A DNA stretch of 64,000 bases from Apostichopus japonicus (GCF_037975245.1 NC_092562.1:17805521-17869520), one strand, 5' to 3'. Counted from the stretch's first letter, positions 1 to 27,789 are shown. Notes: generated by a model from the sequence alone, not told the origin. Numbers and translations: made by a program.

Positions 1-46
1 TACATATATACCATACATTTTAAGAAGGCGGTTAACATACAGACAC

Positions 47-70
47 AATAATAATAATAATAATAATAAT
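47..70. repeat. (AAT)n microsatellite
   Basis: Eight consecutive AAT units, then an AT-rich tail. From here to about 930 I see no coding signal; the only other landmark is a cytosine run near 393-409. Confidence 0.9.
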
Positions 71-934
71 ATATACATGTGTAAAATTACATTTGACACT
101 GGAATATTAAAATAACGTATTGCCTTTAACCGTAATGATGATAATGATAATAACAATGATTTATAATACACACGTATCCATACAGAAAAAGGCGCTCTAG
201 GCACGAAGAGTTCCGAATCACATCATTTATGATGTGATTGTTTACCGTTAGCATGTGATGTCGTTATAGAACATAGGGGAAGGGTATGGATATAATAAGG
301 GGTGTCACAACCACATGTTGTGCCGTGACTTATCAGAAAGGAAAGAAGAAGTATTCATGATAACAGGATCTGTTTCTTTGTTTCACCCCCACCTCTCCCC
401 CCCCCCCACCCTTCCAAAGAAAAACAGAAAGAAAGAAAAGAGAATGGATCGGTGAGGTATAAGCAATTTCAAATGTTTAAAAATAAAATGATAAAAATTA
501 ATGTACAAACATCTGGGACACACAATATCCTGTATTAGATTTAATGGATGCCGTAATAAGTTAAGTATCAATCTCAAATTTACATCCAACCTTAAACTTC
601 AAGTGGATTCATTTGAACAGGAAGGTAAACAATGGGGGAATGAAGGCTGATATACAATACCACCAGCTTACATTATAGTATACCATATAAGCCTTGTGTG
701 TTTGGGTAGTGTGTACGGTAAACAGTTCATCATGTAGAAAAGATCAACACATGAGTTAGGCGTATATCTTCCGTGGCTTAAATTGTAAGACGGGATAATT
801 CATTCATAAACGGCGGGATATACTGTACACAGGGGTTGGGAAAGGGTGGGAATGGAAGGGGTGGGGATGGGAGGCGTGGGGCACAGTGAATATACTGATT
901 AAATAGCACGGTAACCAGTTATAATGATCGGTAG

Positions 935-1063
935 GTATACTTGTTCGAAATGATAGATCTGCATAAGAAAGCTACAGAGGGTGATAAGATACCACCTATG
1001 CATGAGACACTTGTTATACTAGTTACTGAGGATGAGGATAGTGCATTTGTGGAGATGGGACAG
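935..1063 (+). CDS. Possible isolated exon, unrecognised
   Basis: A frame open through an acidic, protein-like segment (contains TEDEDSAFVEMGQ) that stops exactly at a good donor (CAG|gtaagg). The upstream acceptor (ggtag at 930-934) has almost no pyrimidine tract. The exon would end in phase 0, whereas the EGF exon that follows at 1372 needs an incoming phase of 1, so the two cannot be joined directly. It could be an exon of another transcript, a decayed exon or a chance open frame. No family recognised. Confidence 0.2.
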
Positions 1064-1371
1064 GTAAGGGTCATCATCTTGCAAATGCCCCCAAACCCCA
1101 CCCGTTACCAAGTTCTCCTCCTCAGTCGTGTCACCCTCCCCATGACGTGTCCAGATCGATGAACCGTTGTTTAATAATTTACTTTCCAAATGACCAGTCA
1201 CTTCCGGTCTATGCCGTCTTCCGCCTCATTCTACCACGGATGTGTATGGTTTGGAAAACTATTAATCTCAATCGACCATGCAATGTATTGAATTATTTAG
1301 TCTCAATTCTTGTCGATTCGTTTCATACATTCTTGTTTTTCTTTCTTTCTCTCTCTCTGTTTAATCTATAG

Positions 1372-16285
<14,914 letters not shown>

Positions 16286-17500
16286 CGCAAGGACTTTCAG
16301 ACTAGAAAAAGGACCAAGTGCATAAGAAAACTTTCAAACATTGGCGTGGTTCACTCACATAATTATAATACTAAGGAGGAAAGTATGGAGGTTTCTAAGT
16401 GTCATCACATCACAAGGAACTAAAACTATATCATTATATATATATATCTCAATATATATCTTGTTGTAGTAGGAAGGACAGGTTTACATAGTCACAATGT
16501 TCCCAGCAAATTGCGAGCTTAATGTCTTGTGATAAGATGACACTTGTGGACTTATGTATATAGCCACTTTCAATAGGTATACCAAAGAAGTTAAAAGGAC
16601 CAAATATGTGGTGTGAAGGGAAAAGGTCATAGGGAGGAGGGGGGGGGGGGGTCATCGTCCATGGAAAGGCGTCGGGTGAAAGTAATATTTTCACGTCAAA
16701 GGTGGCTATATATATATATTATCCAACTTATTATTATCTACGTTATCAATCATCAATTGGTTTTCCATAAAACGTTTAATTGTTCTCGTTTTCCAACTGA
16801 CACTATTTTATATCAAAAACTGAAAAAAAGGATTAAGTACTGTATATCGCAAACTAATTCTTCGGAAACATTTACGACTTTTAAAAAGTGTATAAGAAAA
16901 AGTTCGTTGGGGCAGAAAATGTATCTTGATTTCTTTTAATCACTTCGCATGTATTTTAGAAGTAATTTTTTTCAACTTTCGTGCTTATTCCCATTATTGC
17001 GTAATACTCTCACGTCATGGGCAAGGCAAACTAAAAATGTGCAAAAATTGCACTTAATTATCTTCAATATTTGTTAGTGGTGTATATTGCGTTGAACTTG
17101 CTTATGTGTGGCGGAACAAAACTCTATTGTATTTAATTCGGTTAGTTCCAAACGAAACCAAATGTATTATTTAAAGTTTGTCGGACACAGAGTTTTTTGT
17201 CTCTAATAATGTAGATACTATGTTCTCCACCTTTCTCTATCCATGGGTCCATAGAGACAATTAACATATGTTCACGACCTCCCCCCCCCCCCCCCTCTAC
17301 ACACACAGAGTATCAACAGCGATCCATAGTTCTTCCATGGTTGAAACTGACGTCAGTTTCTTTGCCCGAGGTCGCACTCAGTTCAGACTTACTGTGACTA
17401 TGTTGACAGTGTACATTAGCCAGTGTAATATTGACGGGCTCGTTCGACTATTGCAAACCCTAGTTTATTCGTAGACTCAGTTGCTAATTGCGCTCACGGA

Positions 17501-17533
17501 CCCACCCCTCCCCTCCCCTCCCCTCCCCTCCCC
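17501..17533. repeat. (CCCCT)n simple repeat
   Basis: About six CCCCT units, flanked by other C-rich sequence. Confidence 0.85.
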
Positions 17534-18048
17534 ACTCCAATTGTTTCCACGGACCAAACTTTGAGAACAATGAGTATAGACGGTTAATACGTTGCTGAAC
17601 CACAGAAGTGGTGAACATAATGTAACCGAAGAGATCTCTGACAGTGATCGGTATCCAACGAATGTCACGTGACTTGGTTCGAATGACCCCTCCCCCCCCA
17701 AAAAAAATGAAATCAAAGTAAACGCGATATATCGATATCGGGCAGACTTTTTTATGAGTATATAAGAAATAAATGTATCATAGTCGTTTAGCTTGAACTG
17801 TAAATAGCAAATCGTTGTTCGGGGATAAAGAAGAGCTAAGGGGGCGGGGGGGGGGGGCTTGTAAGAGAAACAGAAAAGTTGAATGGTGGATGTTGTTTAC
17901 CGTTTTATACTTAGATACTTTGATATTTTGTAGAAAATATTATGTTTACATTCTTTCGGTTTAATTACATTATTATTTGCCTTGCCTTATTGACAATTTA
18001 ATACTTGTTTACGTTGTACTAATGTATATACTAACGTACTAACGTATA

Positions 18049-18100
18049 AATATATATATATATATATATATATGTTTATATATATGTTTATATATATATA

Positions 18101-18149
<49 letters not shown>
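18049..18149. repeat. (TA)n microsatellite, interrupted
   Basis: Two TA runs broken by TATGTTTATA units. Confidence 0.9.
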
Positions 18150-18153
<4 letters not shown>

Positions 18154-19744
18154 TTATATGGAAACATTTAAGAAATAAACTGGATGTGATCATATTTAAC
18201 CGTTCTGGAAATGTGAGTATATGATTTCCAGGTTTTTGTATTACACATTTTTTTTATTATAACGCTGATGACGCAATATTAATATATACGAGGGTATACA
18301 AAGCAAATATAACGGTCTGCTACTTTTTCTCTGTTTCACTATCAAATCCATTTTCCTTACAATATCTTGAACGACTTATGTCTCACCAATATATTGTCTC
18401 TCGGTTTTTGTTCTGGGAGTATTGACAAATGTATTCAAACATAAATATCAAAACGTGCGAAAAATATTTAAGTAAGATGTTAAAGACGGCTAGCATACAC
18501 AATTGATGGTTTCGCCGTGGAAGAAAAGTATAGCTCATGCAGCAATGACTCTTCACTGTACGCCCTTCTCGGTTCCCCCAATATATATCATGTATGGGCA
18601 TTAACATTTGGCAGCAGGGGTAGGCAATTAGTACATAACATTGCTTCTACATTATCCACTCCATAGGATCAGGATATAAATTAAAAACTTTCACATTTGA
18701 TTGTTATTTCAAGTTGAAGTGTACAACAGATAAATAACCTTGAACAATTGAGAATGGGATTAGCTTAGATCCGACTTTCGAATTTGTTCAGTCTTCTCTA
18801 AAGTAATAATAAAAAAGATCAAACGCCCTCTATTAAACTGAACTTTTAATTAGAAAAGGAAGCCTGAAAGCTGTAAGTACCGTACACTACGCGGCCCACT
18901 GAGATAACATATAGTAAACTGGTAGCTCGTGTACAATTAATATTGAAAGTAGGAAAAGAGCTGAAGTTGGCAAAAAACAAGGAGGCGATTGACAAATTCA
19001 TCATAACCGTATTAAAGGTCACCTCTCTCTTTTTCTTCTTTCACTACCCAGCGGTAATAATTAGTTTCGCTCCCGCGCAACCTACTCTCCCTTTCCTGAC
19101 TAGCTTCCTACAGCTTTTCTGGTATTGAATGAATTTAAATTGACGTGCAAATTTGAAAGGTACATGGTAACGTGATAAGTTTTATAATCGCGACTTTCAG
19201 AGCAAAGCAAGACTGTCGGGTTATCCTGTCTATCTTCCCCTTTTCTTCATGACTTTTCCAAATTTGGTTAACATGAATGGTTCTGTTCACACTGTTATGA
19301 TTCAGCTTCTATTTTTATCATATTTTTTTACCATAGTTGGATTTTTCTGTTAACTATGGTTTGATGCATATAGATTTATCAGAGGTTATACATCTCAAAG
19401 GCGATCATCTTCAACAGTTCAATATACTACGGTGGCCCTTTCAAGACAGAAATTCAGCAATTTTTTTTTTTTTTTTGCGTCCCGCATTACTATATATATC
19501 AATTATCGTGTATTCAATCTTAACTAAAATTGCATTTTGGGTTCGTTGTATATACATAATTTTGTTTTATTCTAAAAAGCCTTATAACAATCATGTAAAA
19601 TTGGATACCATTTCAACTTTTAAGTTATAAGCCCTTTGCATCAAAGTGGTTCCAAATTCCAGTTGGAATGAAGTGAACAATTGAACATTTTGTAGAAAAA
19701 TGTTGAATTGACGAGATACGATAAATTGTCAACTAAAAATTTTG

Positions 19745-19802
19745 CAGAAAAAATTGTTCAATTGCTCAGTTAAAGCAACTGAGCAATCCAAAATTTTTTC
19801 TG
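19745..19802. other. Long imperfect hairpin
   Basis: The left arm 19745-19771 and right arm 19777-19802 pair over about 26 bp with one small internal mismatch; the innermost 11 bp (ATTGCTCAGTT / AACTGAGCAAT) are perfect, with loop AAAGC. The size suits a small foldback element or a short pre-miRNA-like hairpin. Confidence 0.55.
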
Positions 19803-20361
19803 ATTTTTGATAAGATATTATCTTGTTATTTAAACAATTTACTGAAAAATGTCAATCTATGGGGCAAAGTTTTTCTTACGTTGATGGGGATTTTAAGCTT
19901 CCGTACGTTCTCTTTCAACTAGATCTCCATATTATACACAACGAGCTCATTTACCTCGTTGATTATACACACATTTCACGATCACAATCGCTTCACGTCG
20001 TTAACGTTACGGATTTACGATAGTGCAGTTAGCATGCAATGCTCAACATATGTCGTCTTTCATTTCTCATCAGATACCTGTCGCTTTACCATTTATATAA
20101 AAACGCAACAAAACATTAGAAGTACCGAAAGGACTAAATCAATGTAGAGCTAACGTCTTAAAATGTAAGATATCCAACAACCAAGGTAAGTTCGAGATAT
20201 TCGAAGCTAGCTAGGCTATGGAACAGGCCTCCTATCCGTGAGAAGCATACTGTGGTTATACTAGGACTAGTAGTAGTAGGAGGATGAATATTACATACTG
20301 TAGGCCCTAGTACATGTTTGTCCAATTGCAACTGTAAGTGTGTTGTCTTTGTAGTGTAAGC

Positions 20362-20465
20362 ATGTGTTTCTTAAATTGTTCGGGCCTATCCAGCCTAGGT
20401 GTAACTGTAAGGTCGACCGACCGTTCCACCAGTACTGGACCTAAACCAGGCAGTAGTATAGAAAA
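20362..20465 (+). CDS. Gene P exon 1 (candidate)
   Basis: In-frame ATG at 20362, then 34 codons to a strong donor GAAAA|gtaagc. It is Ser/Thr-rich (VRSTDRSTSTGPKPGSS). A fair acceptor, cctatccag at about 20392, lies inside, so it could equally be an internal exon. Confidence 0.3.
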
Positions 20466-23400
20466 GTAAGCATATCTTCACACTTCAATCACAGAACTAA
20501 TGCCATAATGGTAAAGAAAATCCATATATGATACCTGATGGCCTATACAGTAATTAAGGTCAAAATTATTAATCCTATGATTTGGAAGCAAACCTAAGGC
20601 CTGGCCTAGGCAAATAAAGGAGGCATGTTAATTAGTTCAGAGACCCAAGGATCAGGAAGCCTTACAATAGCTAATTATTTGAGACCCTATCTGTGTTAGA
20701 CTCTGGATGAACACTGGCTTATTTCAAGCCTTCTCTTTTTCAATAAGTGTTCAGAGGCTAACAAGGCAGGGGTGTGAATTTGCCCCCATTCCTGCTAACA
20801 GGACTCATTTAACGTCTGCATCCAACAGTTACTCCAGCATCTGACCACTTTATCAAACATACTGAGGTACTGTAGACAAAGGCACCCCATTCGACGTCAC
20901 TGCAGTGCAGCCATGACGAACAAAGTTGTTTGAAACAAAACTGTTTCCTCCAGTTCACAAACTAGAAATTCCAAATCCTCGGAAGACTCTGCACATTACC
21001 ACTGCACTGCAGCAGGTTTAGGGTAGGTCAAGAGAATCGGCTCGATGTGGAATTTTGGTAATGTTTCTATTGCTGAACACCACTTGTAGATTTAGATTTA
21101 AGTGAAACGTAAAACCCATATATGAAGGCTAGGATGGCATACATTTCTTCTTAAAGGTCAGCTGTAATCACATTCTCTGTGATGTTTCTCTGTGATTTAG
21201 TTCTATCGTTTGGATCAAGTCTCCTCGTTGGTCCATTGGATTGTTCCATTAACTTTTGGGGGGTATTGTATTATAACAAACTTGTTTGACACAATCCCTG
21301 ACTGAGCTCTTATTGTGTAACAATATCTTCTAACATAGATTCAATGGTATTAAGATAAACAAGTTATATGAGGTGTCATTTCCAAATTTGAGAATGACAA
21401 ACAACTTTGTGTCTGTAAAATACCCCAACTAAAAATGAAACAATCCCACAATGGAAGTAAGAAACTTGATCCCTATCCTTTATCTAAGTGATTTTCATCA
21501 ATCCTTTGGTCATGAAAGTGACTCAGAATACAAAAAATGTTTTATTGCTTCATTGGATAGCTATTTTAATTGGTTTGACAGACTCTGGAGATTCAAAAAT
21601 TGGTTCAAATTGATTCAAAAATTTTGTTAAATTCAAATTCGTAATTCGTAAGATTAAAAAATTGATTCGGAAGTTCAAAAATTTGATTCAAAAGTTCCAA
21701 AATTTGGTTCCAAAATTGATTCAAATTCGTAACATTCGAATTCGTAAAATTCAAAAATTGACTCAAAAATTCAAAAAATTGATTCAAAAGTTCAAAAATT
21801 TGATTCAAAAGTTTGATTCAAAAATTGGCTCAAATTGGTTCAAAAATTGATTCAAACTTGGTTTTGATAGACTCTGGAGGTTTGACAGACTCTGAAGATT
21901 CAAAAATTTGACTGTCATAATAATTTTCTCATTCTTTCAAATTAAGGAATCAAATAAAGGACAAATTGATAGAACGTCTTATTGAATGTGGTAAGGATGA
22001 ACATCTCGTCAGTAACGTTCAAAGGGATGTATATCATATATCATTTAATAGAGTATCACTCATTGTGTGGTACTGCACTTTGACAGAAAAGTCAATATTT
22101 GAATGTGAAAATCAAATGAGGAAATCCATCAAGCCTGTTTTAAGGTTTCTTGGTAAAGGTTGGTAATTACAGATAGTACAAACACTGTCATTTACTTGAA
22201 TTACTTCCTTACTACTATCAGATTATCCGACAGATACAAATTTAAAAGTTGCAATGTAATTATGCCATATAAAGATTGCATATAGTCACAGAGTGTTTAC
22301 CCAGACCTAAGTTCAGTTATCAGTTATCAGCCTGCTGTCAAGATACTGTTTGTACACTTCAATGGATATAAGAGCTGGAAAGGACTGTATATATGCAAGG
22401 GGACTTTCCCAAATTATATAAGTATCTGTTTGCATAATTTGGTCAGCTAGTGCTTCTGCACTGAGCAGGACTACCCTCATTAAAGATTACAATAATAAAA
22501 AAATAAAAATAAGTTCAAGGATGTTGTCACAAGTCTTTATATTGTGTTCTTAGGAACTCACCGTTACCCGAATCTACTGTACTCTGCGCTCTGAGTTCAG
22601 CTCGGGCGAGTCTCGTGATTTTTAACGTGGGACACGGTTCAGGATCGGGTCTTTCAATCCTCCTCCAGTGGTGGATTGAACTCGACCATACCCGCTGTCC
22701 ATGAATAATCATTGCCCTAGGCCTTCCACCAGCTTGCCGTGACCTCGGCATATTACTTTCCATAAATTTTGCTAAATTCCATCCTGCTTACAGTACTTGT
22801 GTTCAAGTAAGGGCATTGGGCCACAGACTGCGATCAGGGTTTGTTGGTGTTTGTGTCTTAGGCAAAGAGCATCTCTCATTACCTCCTGGTAACACAGAGT
22901 CAATGGGAATGCCCCTTTATTGATTTTCTTGCTAAGGTAGCGTTTGAATTGTTTAGTCAACCAAGATAAGATAAGACTAGATTCTGGGCAGGAAAAACCA
23001 ACAGCCTGATTCACTCTTAATCCCAGTCTTTACACACACAAAAAAAACACCAGATGTGAACAAGGAATTGAATGGAGGAGGGGCCTCTCTTATCCTCATA
23101 GTATTTTAGGTTTGGACAAGTACTTCAGTACAGTACTAATAGTAATAATTATTTTTCTAGTCATAGGGGTCGGTGGTGAGAGTATTCGGGGAGTGATCAT
23201 GTTTTTCAAGATATAAGATAAATTATGAAAATATTAATATATAATGAATGAAATATCAAGCATGATAAATAATGAAAATATTAATATAATGAAATATCAA
23301 GCATGACACCTGTACATGTTGTAAAATAGGACCAATCAAAAAATGTTTGAAAACAAAGATTAATGGAACATTTGCCCGAACATCTTAATGAGAAGAAATG

Positions 23401-24160
23401 CCAAGAGAAACTTACTATTTAGTTGTTCCGCTTATAATTACTGAATAGTGGAATTGACCGCACCAGCCAACCGAAGCCATTCCAAGTGGACGCCCACAAA
23501 CCTCTACATTACATTGATGATGCGAATACGATATAGTAAACATCTTATGAAAACAAAAAACAAAATAAAACTGTTAGCAAAACTGCTTATCCACTGAAGA
23601 GCCTGTGTATGAGAATGTGTAAAAGTAAGTTGGCCTGACGTTTCGATCATCAGCAAACTGCTTATACACTTAAGGGCCTGTGTAAGAGAATGTGTAAAAG
23701 TATTAAGTTGGCCTGACTTTTCGAAACGTCAGGCCAACTTACTTTTACACATCTTATTAAAACTTCAAAAGGACTCTTTTCATATACTGTAGTGACTATT
23801 TTGCATATTTTTCACAACTTGTAAATTACAACTGAATGCCCACAATTTTGTGTGATCGGCATGAAGTCATAGATTTGGCAGAACAATATCCCCTCCATGA
23901 GAAGATGTTTCTGCCATGTCCCATGACTCAAGAGTGAGGCACAATTTATTGGAGGTCATATTTGTGCTACCTCTCTCAAAGAGTGATGAGGATTTTGATG
24001 CCTTTCACATTTTGTTCCATCTTCTGATCAACAGCAATGACGACTCCTCAGCTTGTCCTAGAAGAAGTTGGAGCCGATAATCCAATTTACTGTGTTATTA
24101 GTAATGCCGATAATGAATGCTGTACAACCCAGCAGTTGCCACCATTGCCAGAGCTACCAT
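20362..24160 (+). CDS. Gene P: candidate three-exon gene, function unknown
   Basis: Three exons join without phase conflict: 20362-20465 (ATG, leaves phase 2), 21947-22152 (2 to 1) and 24035-24160 (1 to 1). The product starts MCFLNCSGLSSLGVT with no signal peptide. The second exon is the most protein-like, with a predicted helical segment (KDKLIERLIECGK) and later VWYCTLTEKSIFE; the third ends TTQQLPPLPELP. A strong acceptor at 24603 would join so that T+AA makes a stop right after LPELP. Alternatively the third exon is phase-compatible with 35982 of gene B, but no signal peptide would precede that product. No domain recognised. Confidence 0.35.
21590..21905. repeat. TTCAAAAATTTGATTCAAAA minisatellite
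   Basis: Degenerate tandem units built from TTCAAAAATT and GATTCAAAAGTT. It ends about 40 bp before the gene P exon 2 acceptor. An imperfect direct repeat, GACAGACTCTGGAGATTC / GACAGACTCTGAAGATTC, brackets it (21579 and 21884). The Asn/Phe-rich frames here are artefacts. Confidence 0.85.
21947..22152 (+). CDS. Gene P exon 2 (candidate)
   Basis: Acceptor ctcattctttcaaattaag, donor CTTG|gtaaag, open for 69 codons with mixed charged and hydrophobic composition unlike the low-complexity DNA beside it. Four Cys and one Trp; predicted mostly helical at the start. Two other possible donors lie within ten bases. Confidence 0.4.
22527..23014 (-). CDS. Minus-strand coding-like segment in two frames
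   Basis: Two overlapping open frames on the minus strand. The upstream one has a clear acceptor (ttggtttttcctgcccag, exon from 22983) and donor GAG|gtaatg at 22883; it reads ESSLILSWLTKQFKRYLSKK and on. The second (22783 down to 22562, donor AACG|gtgagt) contains GGRPRAMIIHGQRVW and LARAELRAQSTVDSGNG. The two cannot be spliced in phase, so this is a frameshifted pseudogene, two alternative exons or an assembly error. It could be the 3' part of gene M. No family recognised. Confidence 0.28.
23577..23760. repeat. Dispersed repeat with 32-bp perfect inverted repeat
   Basis: The block around AACTGCTTATCCACTGAAG occurs at 23582 and 23657 here and again near 27798. Segment 23615-23646 is perfectly inverted at 23721-23752 (32 bp, core TTGGCCTGACGTTTCGA). 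A partial direct copy at 23691 abuts the inverted copy, making a palindrome almost without a loop. The GAAACGTCAGGCCAACTT word is commonly found next to Penelope-type elements, and one lies at 27.8-28.3 kb. Confidence 0.7.
24035..24160 (+). CDS. Gene P exon 3 (candidate)
   Basis: Acceptor cttctgatcaacag, donor CCAT|gtgagt; 126 nt, phase 1-1. It contains MTTPQLVLEEVGADNPIYCV, a Cys pair and a proline-rich LPPLPELP. The NPIY word resembles a phosphotyrosine-binding (NPxY) site by shape only. Other frames in 23.87-24.03 kb are also open for 30-45 codons, which lowers confidence. Confidence 0.38.
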
Positions 24161-27100
24161 GTGAGTATTGATCAGCTTAGTACTTTTGGTTATAAAGGTT
24201 ACTCTTTCTAAATTCAAATTTGGTAAAAAAAACAACAGAAAATGATATTTCCTGTCTGGTGTGTTGTCGTGTAATAACGAAGCTCGTCTCCTCCTAGGTG
24301 TATGAGATATTAATACTGCCATTGACTACTGTGTAGCCAGTCCTTGCATGTATGTGCGTGTCGGTGAGTCATCTGCACTTGAACTTAAAAAATGAGAGCT
24401 ATATTTCGAAATTGATTCAAATCCTGAAAAGGAGGAAATCTTAGTCTGATTTTGATTGTCTTTATCTGCCACATTTTCTGTGTTTTATTGAAGGAAAAGT
24501 TACCCACCCCCCCCCCCATATAAATAGATTTAAAAATATGAAAATTGTCTTTGGCACCTTTGCCACTACATATTCAAGCTGTGGCATGTATGTTTTATTG
24601 CAGAAGTATGGACATCCCCAATCATGAAGTTTGTAATACTCTGTATAAACCTCATTTATTCTCCAAACCTAGGATATCAACCTGTATGTTTAATAACCAT
24701 GTATGAGTTTCAGCATGGGTTCACAATTTGATGTCACGATAATGATCGCGAAGTCGCTTTGGTATTGGTTAGCTTTGCTTTAACAGCTCTCGTAGAGAAC
24801 TGTTCACCAGTGAGCTTCTCTGTTAATACAAAAGGTACAGATGATAATAATATTGCCTCTGTTTTGTTCGCTCTTTTTGGAAAGAGCTGGTAATCCCTTG
24901 TGCGTCTCCATCAATCACATAACCAAATGATGCTGGTTGCAGCCCTAGACTCTGTCTAGTGTTAAAGGACTTATAAAGCAAAACCCAACCATGGTATCAT
25001 TGTTGCATGTGATATTAAGAGATACTTGCAATGGACAACTTTCCCAAGTTACAGCTTCTGTACATACTCCTAAGAAGCTTCAGTGTGAACTGTGAAGGAC
25101 TGAATTGAAAGTGAAATCTTTATTGAATTTTAGCACTATGTCAGAATCCATTCAGTCATAATTAGAACACTTTTCAAGGACAAAAATGATAGTAGAACCT
25201 TAGCATTGCTAAATATAGCAATTGTTCAATGCCATTGAGTAACAAATAATGCTACAAACAGTACATGGTTTAAATTATGTAGACAATATTACACAGTGTA
25301 CAATACACACCCACTTTTTGTAGAGTTACTGGAATTTCACAAAACATAACTGCACAGTGTTTTAAGCTCAATAGAAATGTGCAGATGTAGTAATTGATAT
25401 GAGCAGAAAGCTAAGCATTTTAATGAGAGGGGGAGGGGAAGGAGAGGAGGGGGTTGAAGCCCTAATTGACCCAAACCATGGTTTCTGGGCCAATTAGGAT
25501 GCCTGGAAAACTGGGGGTTTCAGAATATTGTATTTTTTGCTTTTCATAAATGTATCATGAATTTATGGAGACTTCAACAGGGGACCAGGTGAAGTATTTC
25601 TTCCAGGGCATCAACCTGGTTCTCATTCCCACCAATGTGATGTATTTTTTATTTGTTTGGGGGCAGTCAGGGAATCTATGCAATGGTGATGGTGTGTGCG
25701 TGTTTGTGTGACACTTCAAATTTATGCTTTTGTTTGATTAACTTCGTTTTTTGTATGAGGGTCGGTCTTATTGAGTACAGTACAAGAACGCAGATTCTTT
25801 TCTGTGAAACTGTTCAATAGTCATTTGCAGTCAACAGATGTCAAAGTCAGAAACTTTTGTAAACATTTACTGGATAACTCACAGACCTGTATCAAAGTCT
25901 GAAAACCTTTTAAACATGTGTACTCCAAACTTTAAGAACTACAACTACTTTGTGAACTCTCCAATGCTATGATTTTGTTTTGGTGAACATAATTTGGTCA
26001 AATTTAGTTTGAACAGTAAATAGTTTTTTGAAGTGGCTCTATAGGGAATGCTACAAATAAGAGTTGGAAATCTCTGATCTTTTCTGGTTCTCACTGAGTT
26101 CTTGGACAAATTTAACCACCTAACTCTACATTAGTCACATAGTTAAATGTGGAATTTTGAGCAAATTGTATGGCAAGGAATCACAAAGCCAACTGGCTTT
26201 CTGGGTTTTTCTTAAACTTTTTTTTTTTTATCATAAATAACATAATGATGCGTACAGAATATTTCACTATGTCCTGCAAAACATATTTTGTACCCTCCCC
26301 TAATTTACAGTCTAATTACAGAAGCAAAGCTTAAGTACAGTTTTTTAGTAGATGGCCTGTACTGTTGTATTGCCTGTAGTATATTAATTTAGAAGTACTG
26401 TACCTGTTCACCAACACTAATACTGTTGTCCAACACAGTTAAATGTTTTGTTTTATCTTTCTACCTTACAGTAAGTTATAAATGCTTATCTGACAGTAAC
26501 TGACAGCTGGTGTGTGTGTTTGCCAGTTCGAATAAACTTACAAGTACAGGATCAATAATTATTATTGAAAGAATTAATGCTGTTGTCAGAAAGAGTGCAT
26601 ATCGCCTACACTTGGGACAGTACGGTATGATGCTGTACAACTTGCCTGTGTTAGACAGTTGAATGTAACTTGCAAAGTAAATTGTATTGGTATCACATGC
26701 CATACATGTATATTTGTATGGACTTTGCAATTACCACAAGGGCGATATTAACTTTGTAGAACAGATGTTCATAAATTGTGAGAATTTTTATTTTGTCTAT
26801 GATTGCAGAGTTGTATTTCAATATGTACAGTATATATGTACTGCATGATAATGACAGGTTAATAAACGATCTTAGGCCTACCATGCTTTTATCGCAGCAT
26901 AATGCACGAATGGGGGTACAACACAAGTGAGGCACGAGGCCGTAGGCCGAGTGCGTCCAGCAACAGGGTAGGGAAAGGGAACAGGGTATAACCCTTTCGC
27001 TGGATGCACTCATGTTCTGACGCCGGCTAGTCAAATATGGTGTATAACTGTCTTTGGTTACTTTGATTCCTTGGAACGCTGCTGTCAGGACATTTGAACA

Positions 27101-27789
27101 TTGCTTCAATGGCTGCAAAATGCCATAATATTAGGCCTTATAACATTGTTGCCGGTATTGTTAATTGAGATCATCGTTATTGCTCGCACTCAAGGTGAGT
27201 GTACTTTAGGCTAAAAGCTAGCGTTCTCGGAAATTTTGGTTAAAGGCACACTCTTAGCTAGGAAATTGCTAAAATCAAAAATCTTGTCTCAACGTATTCC
27301 CCGATTAAAAAATAAAAACAATGCTGCCCTCTTCTCACAGAGGCAACATATTAATTTCTTTAATATGGCATTCTCATCCTTAGCTATAAACAGCATACGC
27401 AAATGGGTACCGTTACCGCGAAGGTATCACGTTTCCAAGATTATAATCTGCCTCTCAGTGTTGCGTAACCTATAGGCATACTGTGTAATTGTACTGTGTG
27501 CTATGCGAGTTACGCAATTTTTCAATTGGCTATATGGAACAGTGCATATTGTACTGCTGGGAAAACGCTATACCAGCTCGTAGGGGCAGGTAGTTGTTAC
27601 GGGCCGTATGATCTCGTGCTGCCGATTTTTGTTGGAGAAATTGCTGAAGAAATAAAATGCGAATAGTTTCGTCGTGTAATTCTCTATAAACATGTGACTG
27701 AATGTGTGCTGCTTATGTACTGTTATTTGACGAAACGACTTGCTTCTGGCCTAACGTTCTTCAATACTTGAGTTCAAAATAAAATAAAA
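24161..27789. other. Long stretch without recognised gene
   Basis: Apart from the acceptor at 24603 that may end gene P, I see only AT-rich unique sequence, short homopolymers (24510, 26220) and scattered TACAGTA words. A 141-codon minus frame (26693-27118) has no splice support and low-complexity parts. Confidence 0.4.

Larger units (their letters stand above)
16286..20361. other. 3' UTR of gene A and intergenic DNA
   Basis: Holds G/C homopolymer runs, a CCCCT array, TA repeats and a hairpin, listed separately. No exon-like signal seen. Confidence 0.45.

Noticed and set aside
21605-21850. Asn/Phe/Lys-rich frames on both strands
   Set aside because: Translation of the TTCAAAAATT minisatellite.
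22600-22700. tRNA or SINE B-box-like GGTCGAGTTCAATCC on the minus strand
   Set aside because: No matching A box or cloverleaf could be drawn.
26693-27118. 141-codon minus frame
   Set aside because: No splice support, atypical composition, and its C-terminal half is AT-driven (Ile/Tyr/Lys).
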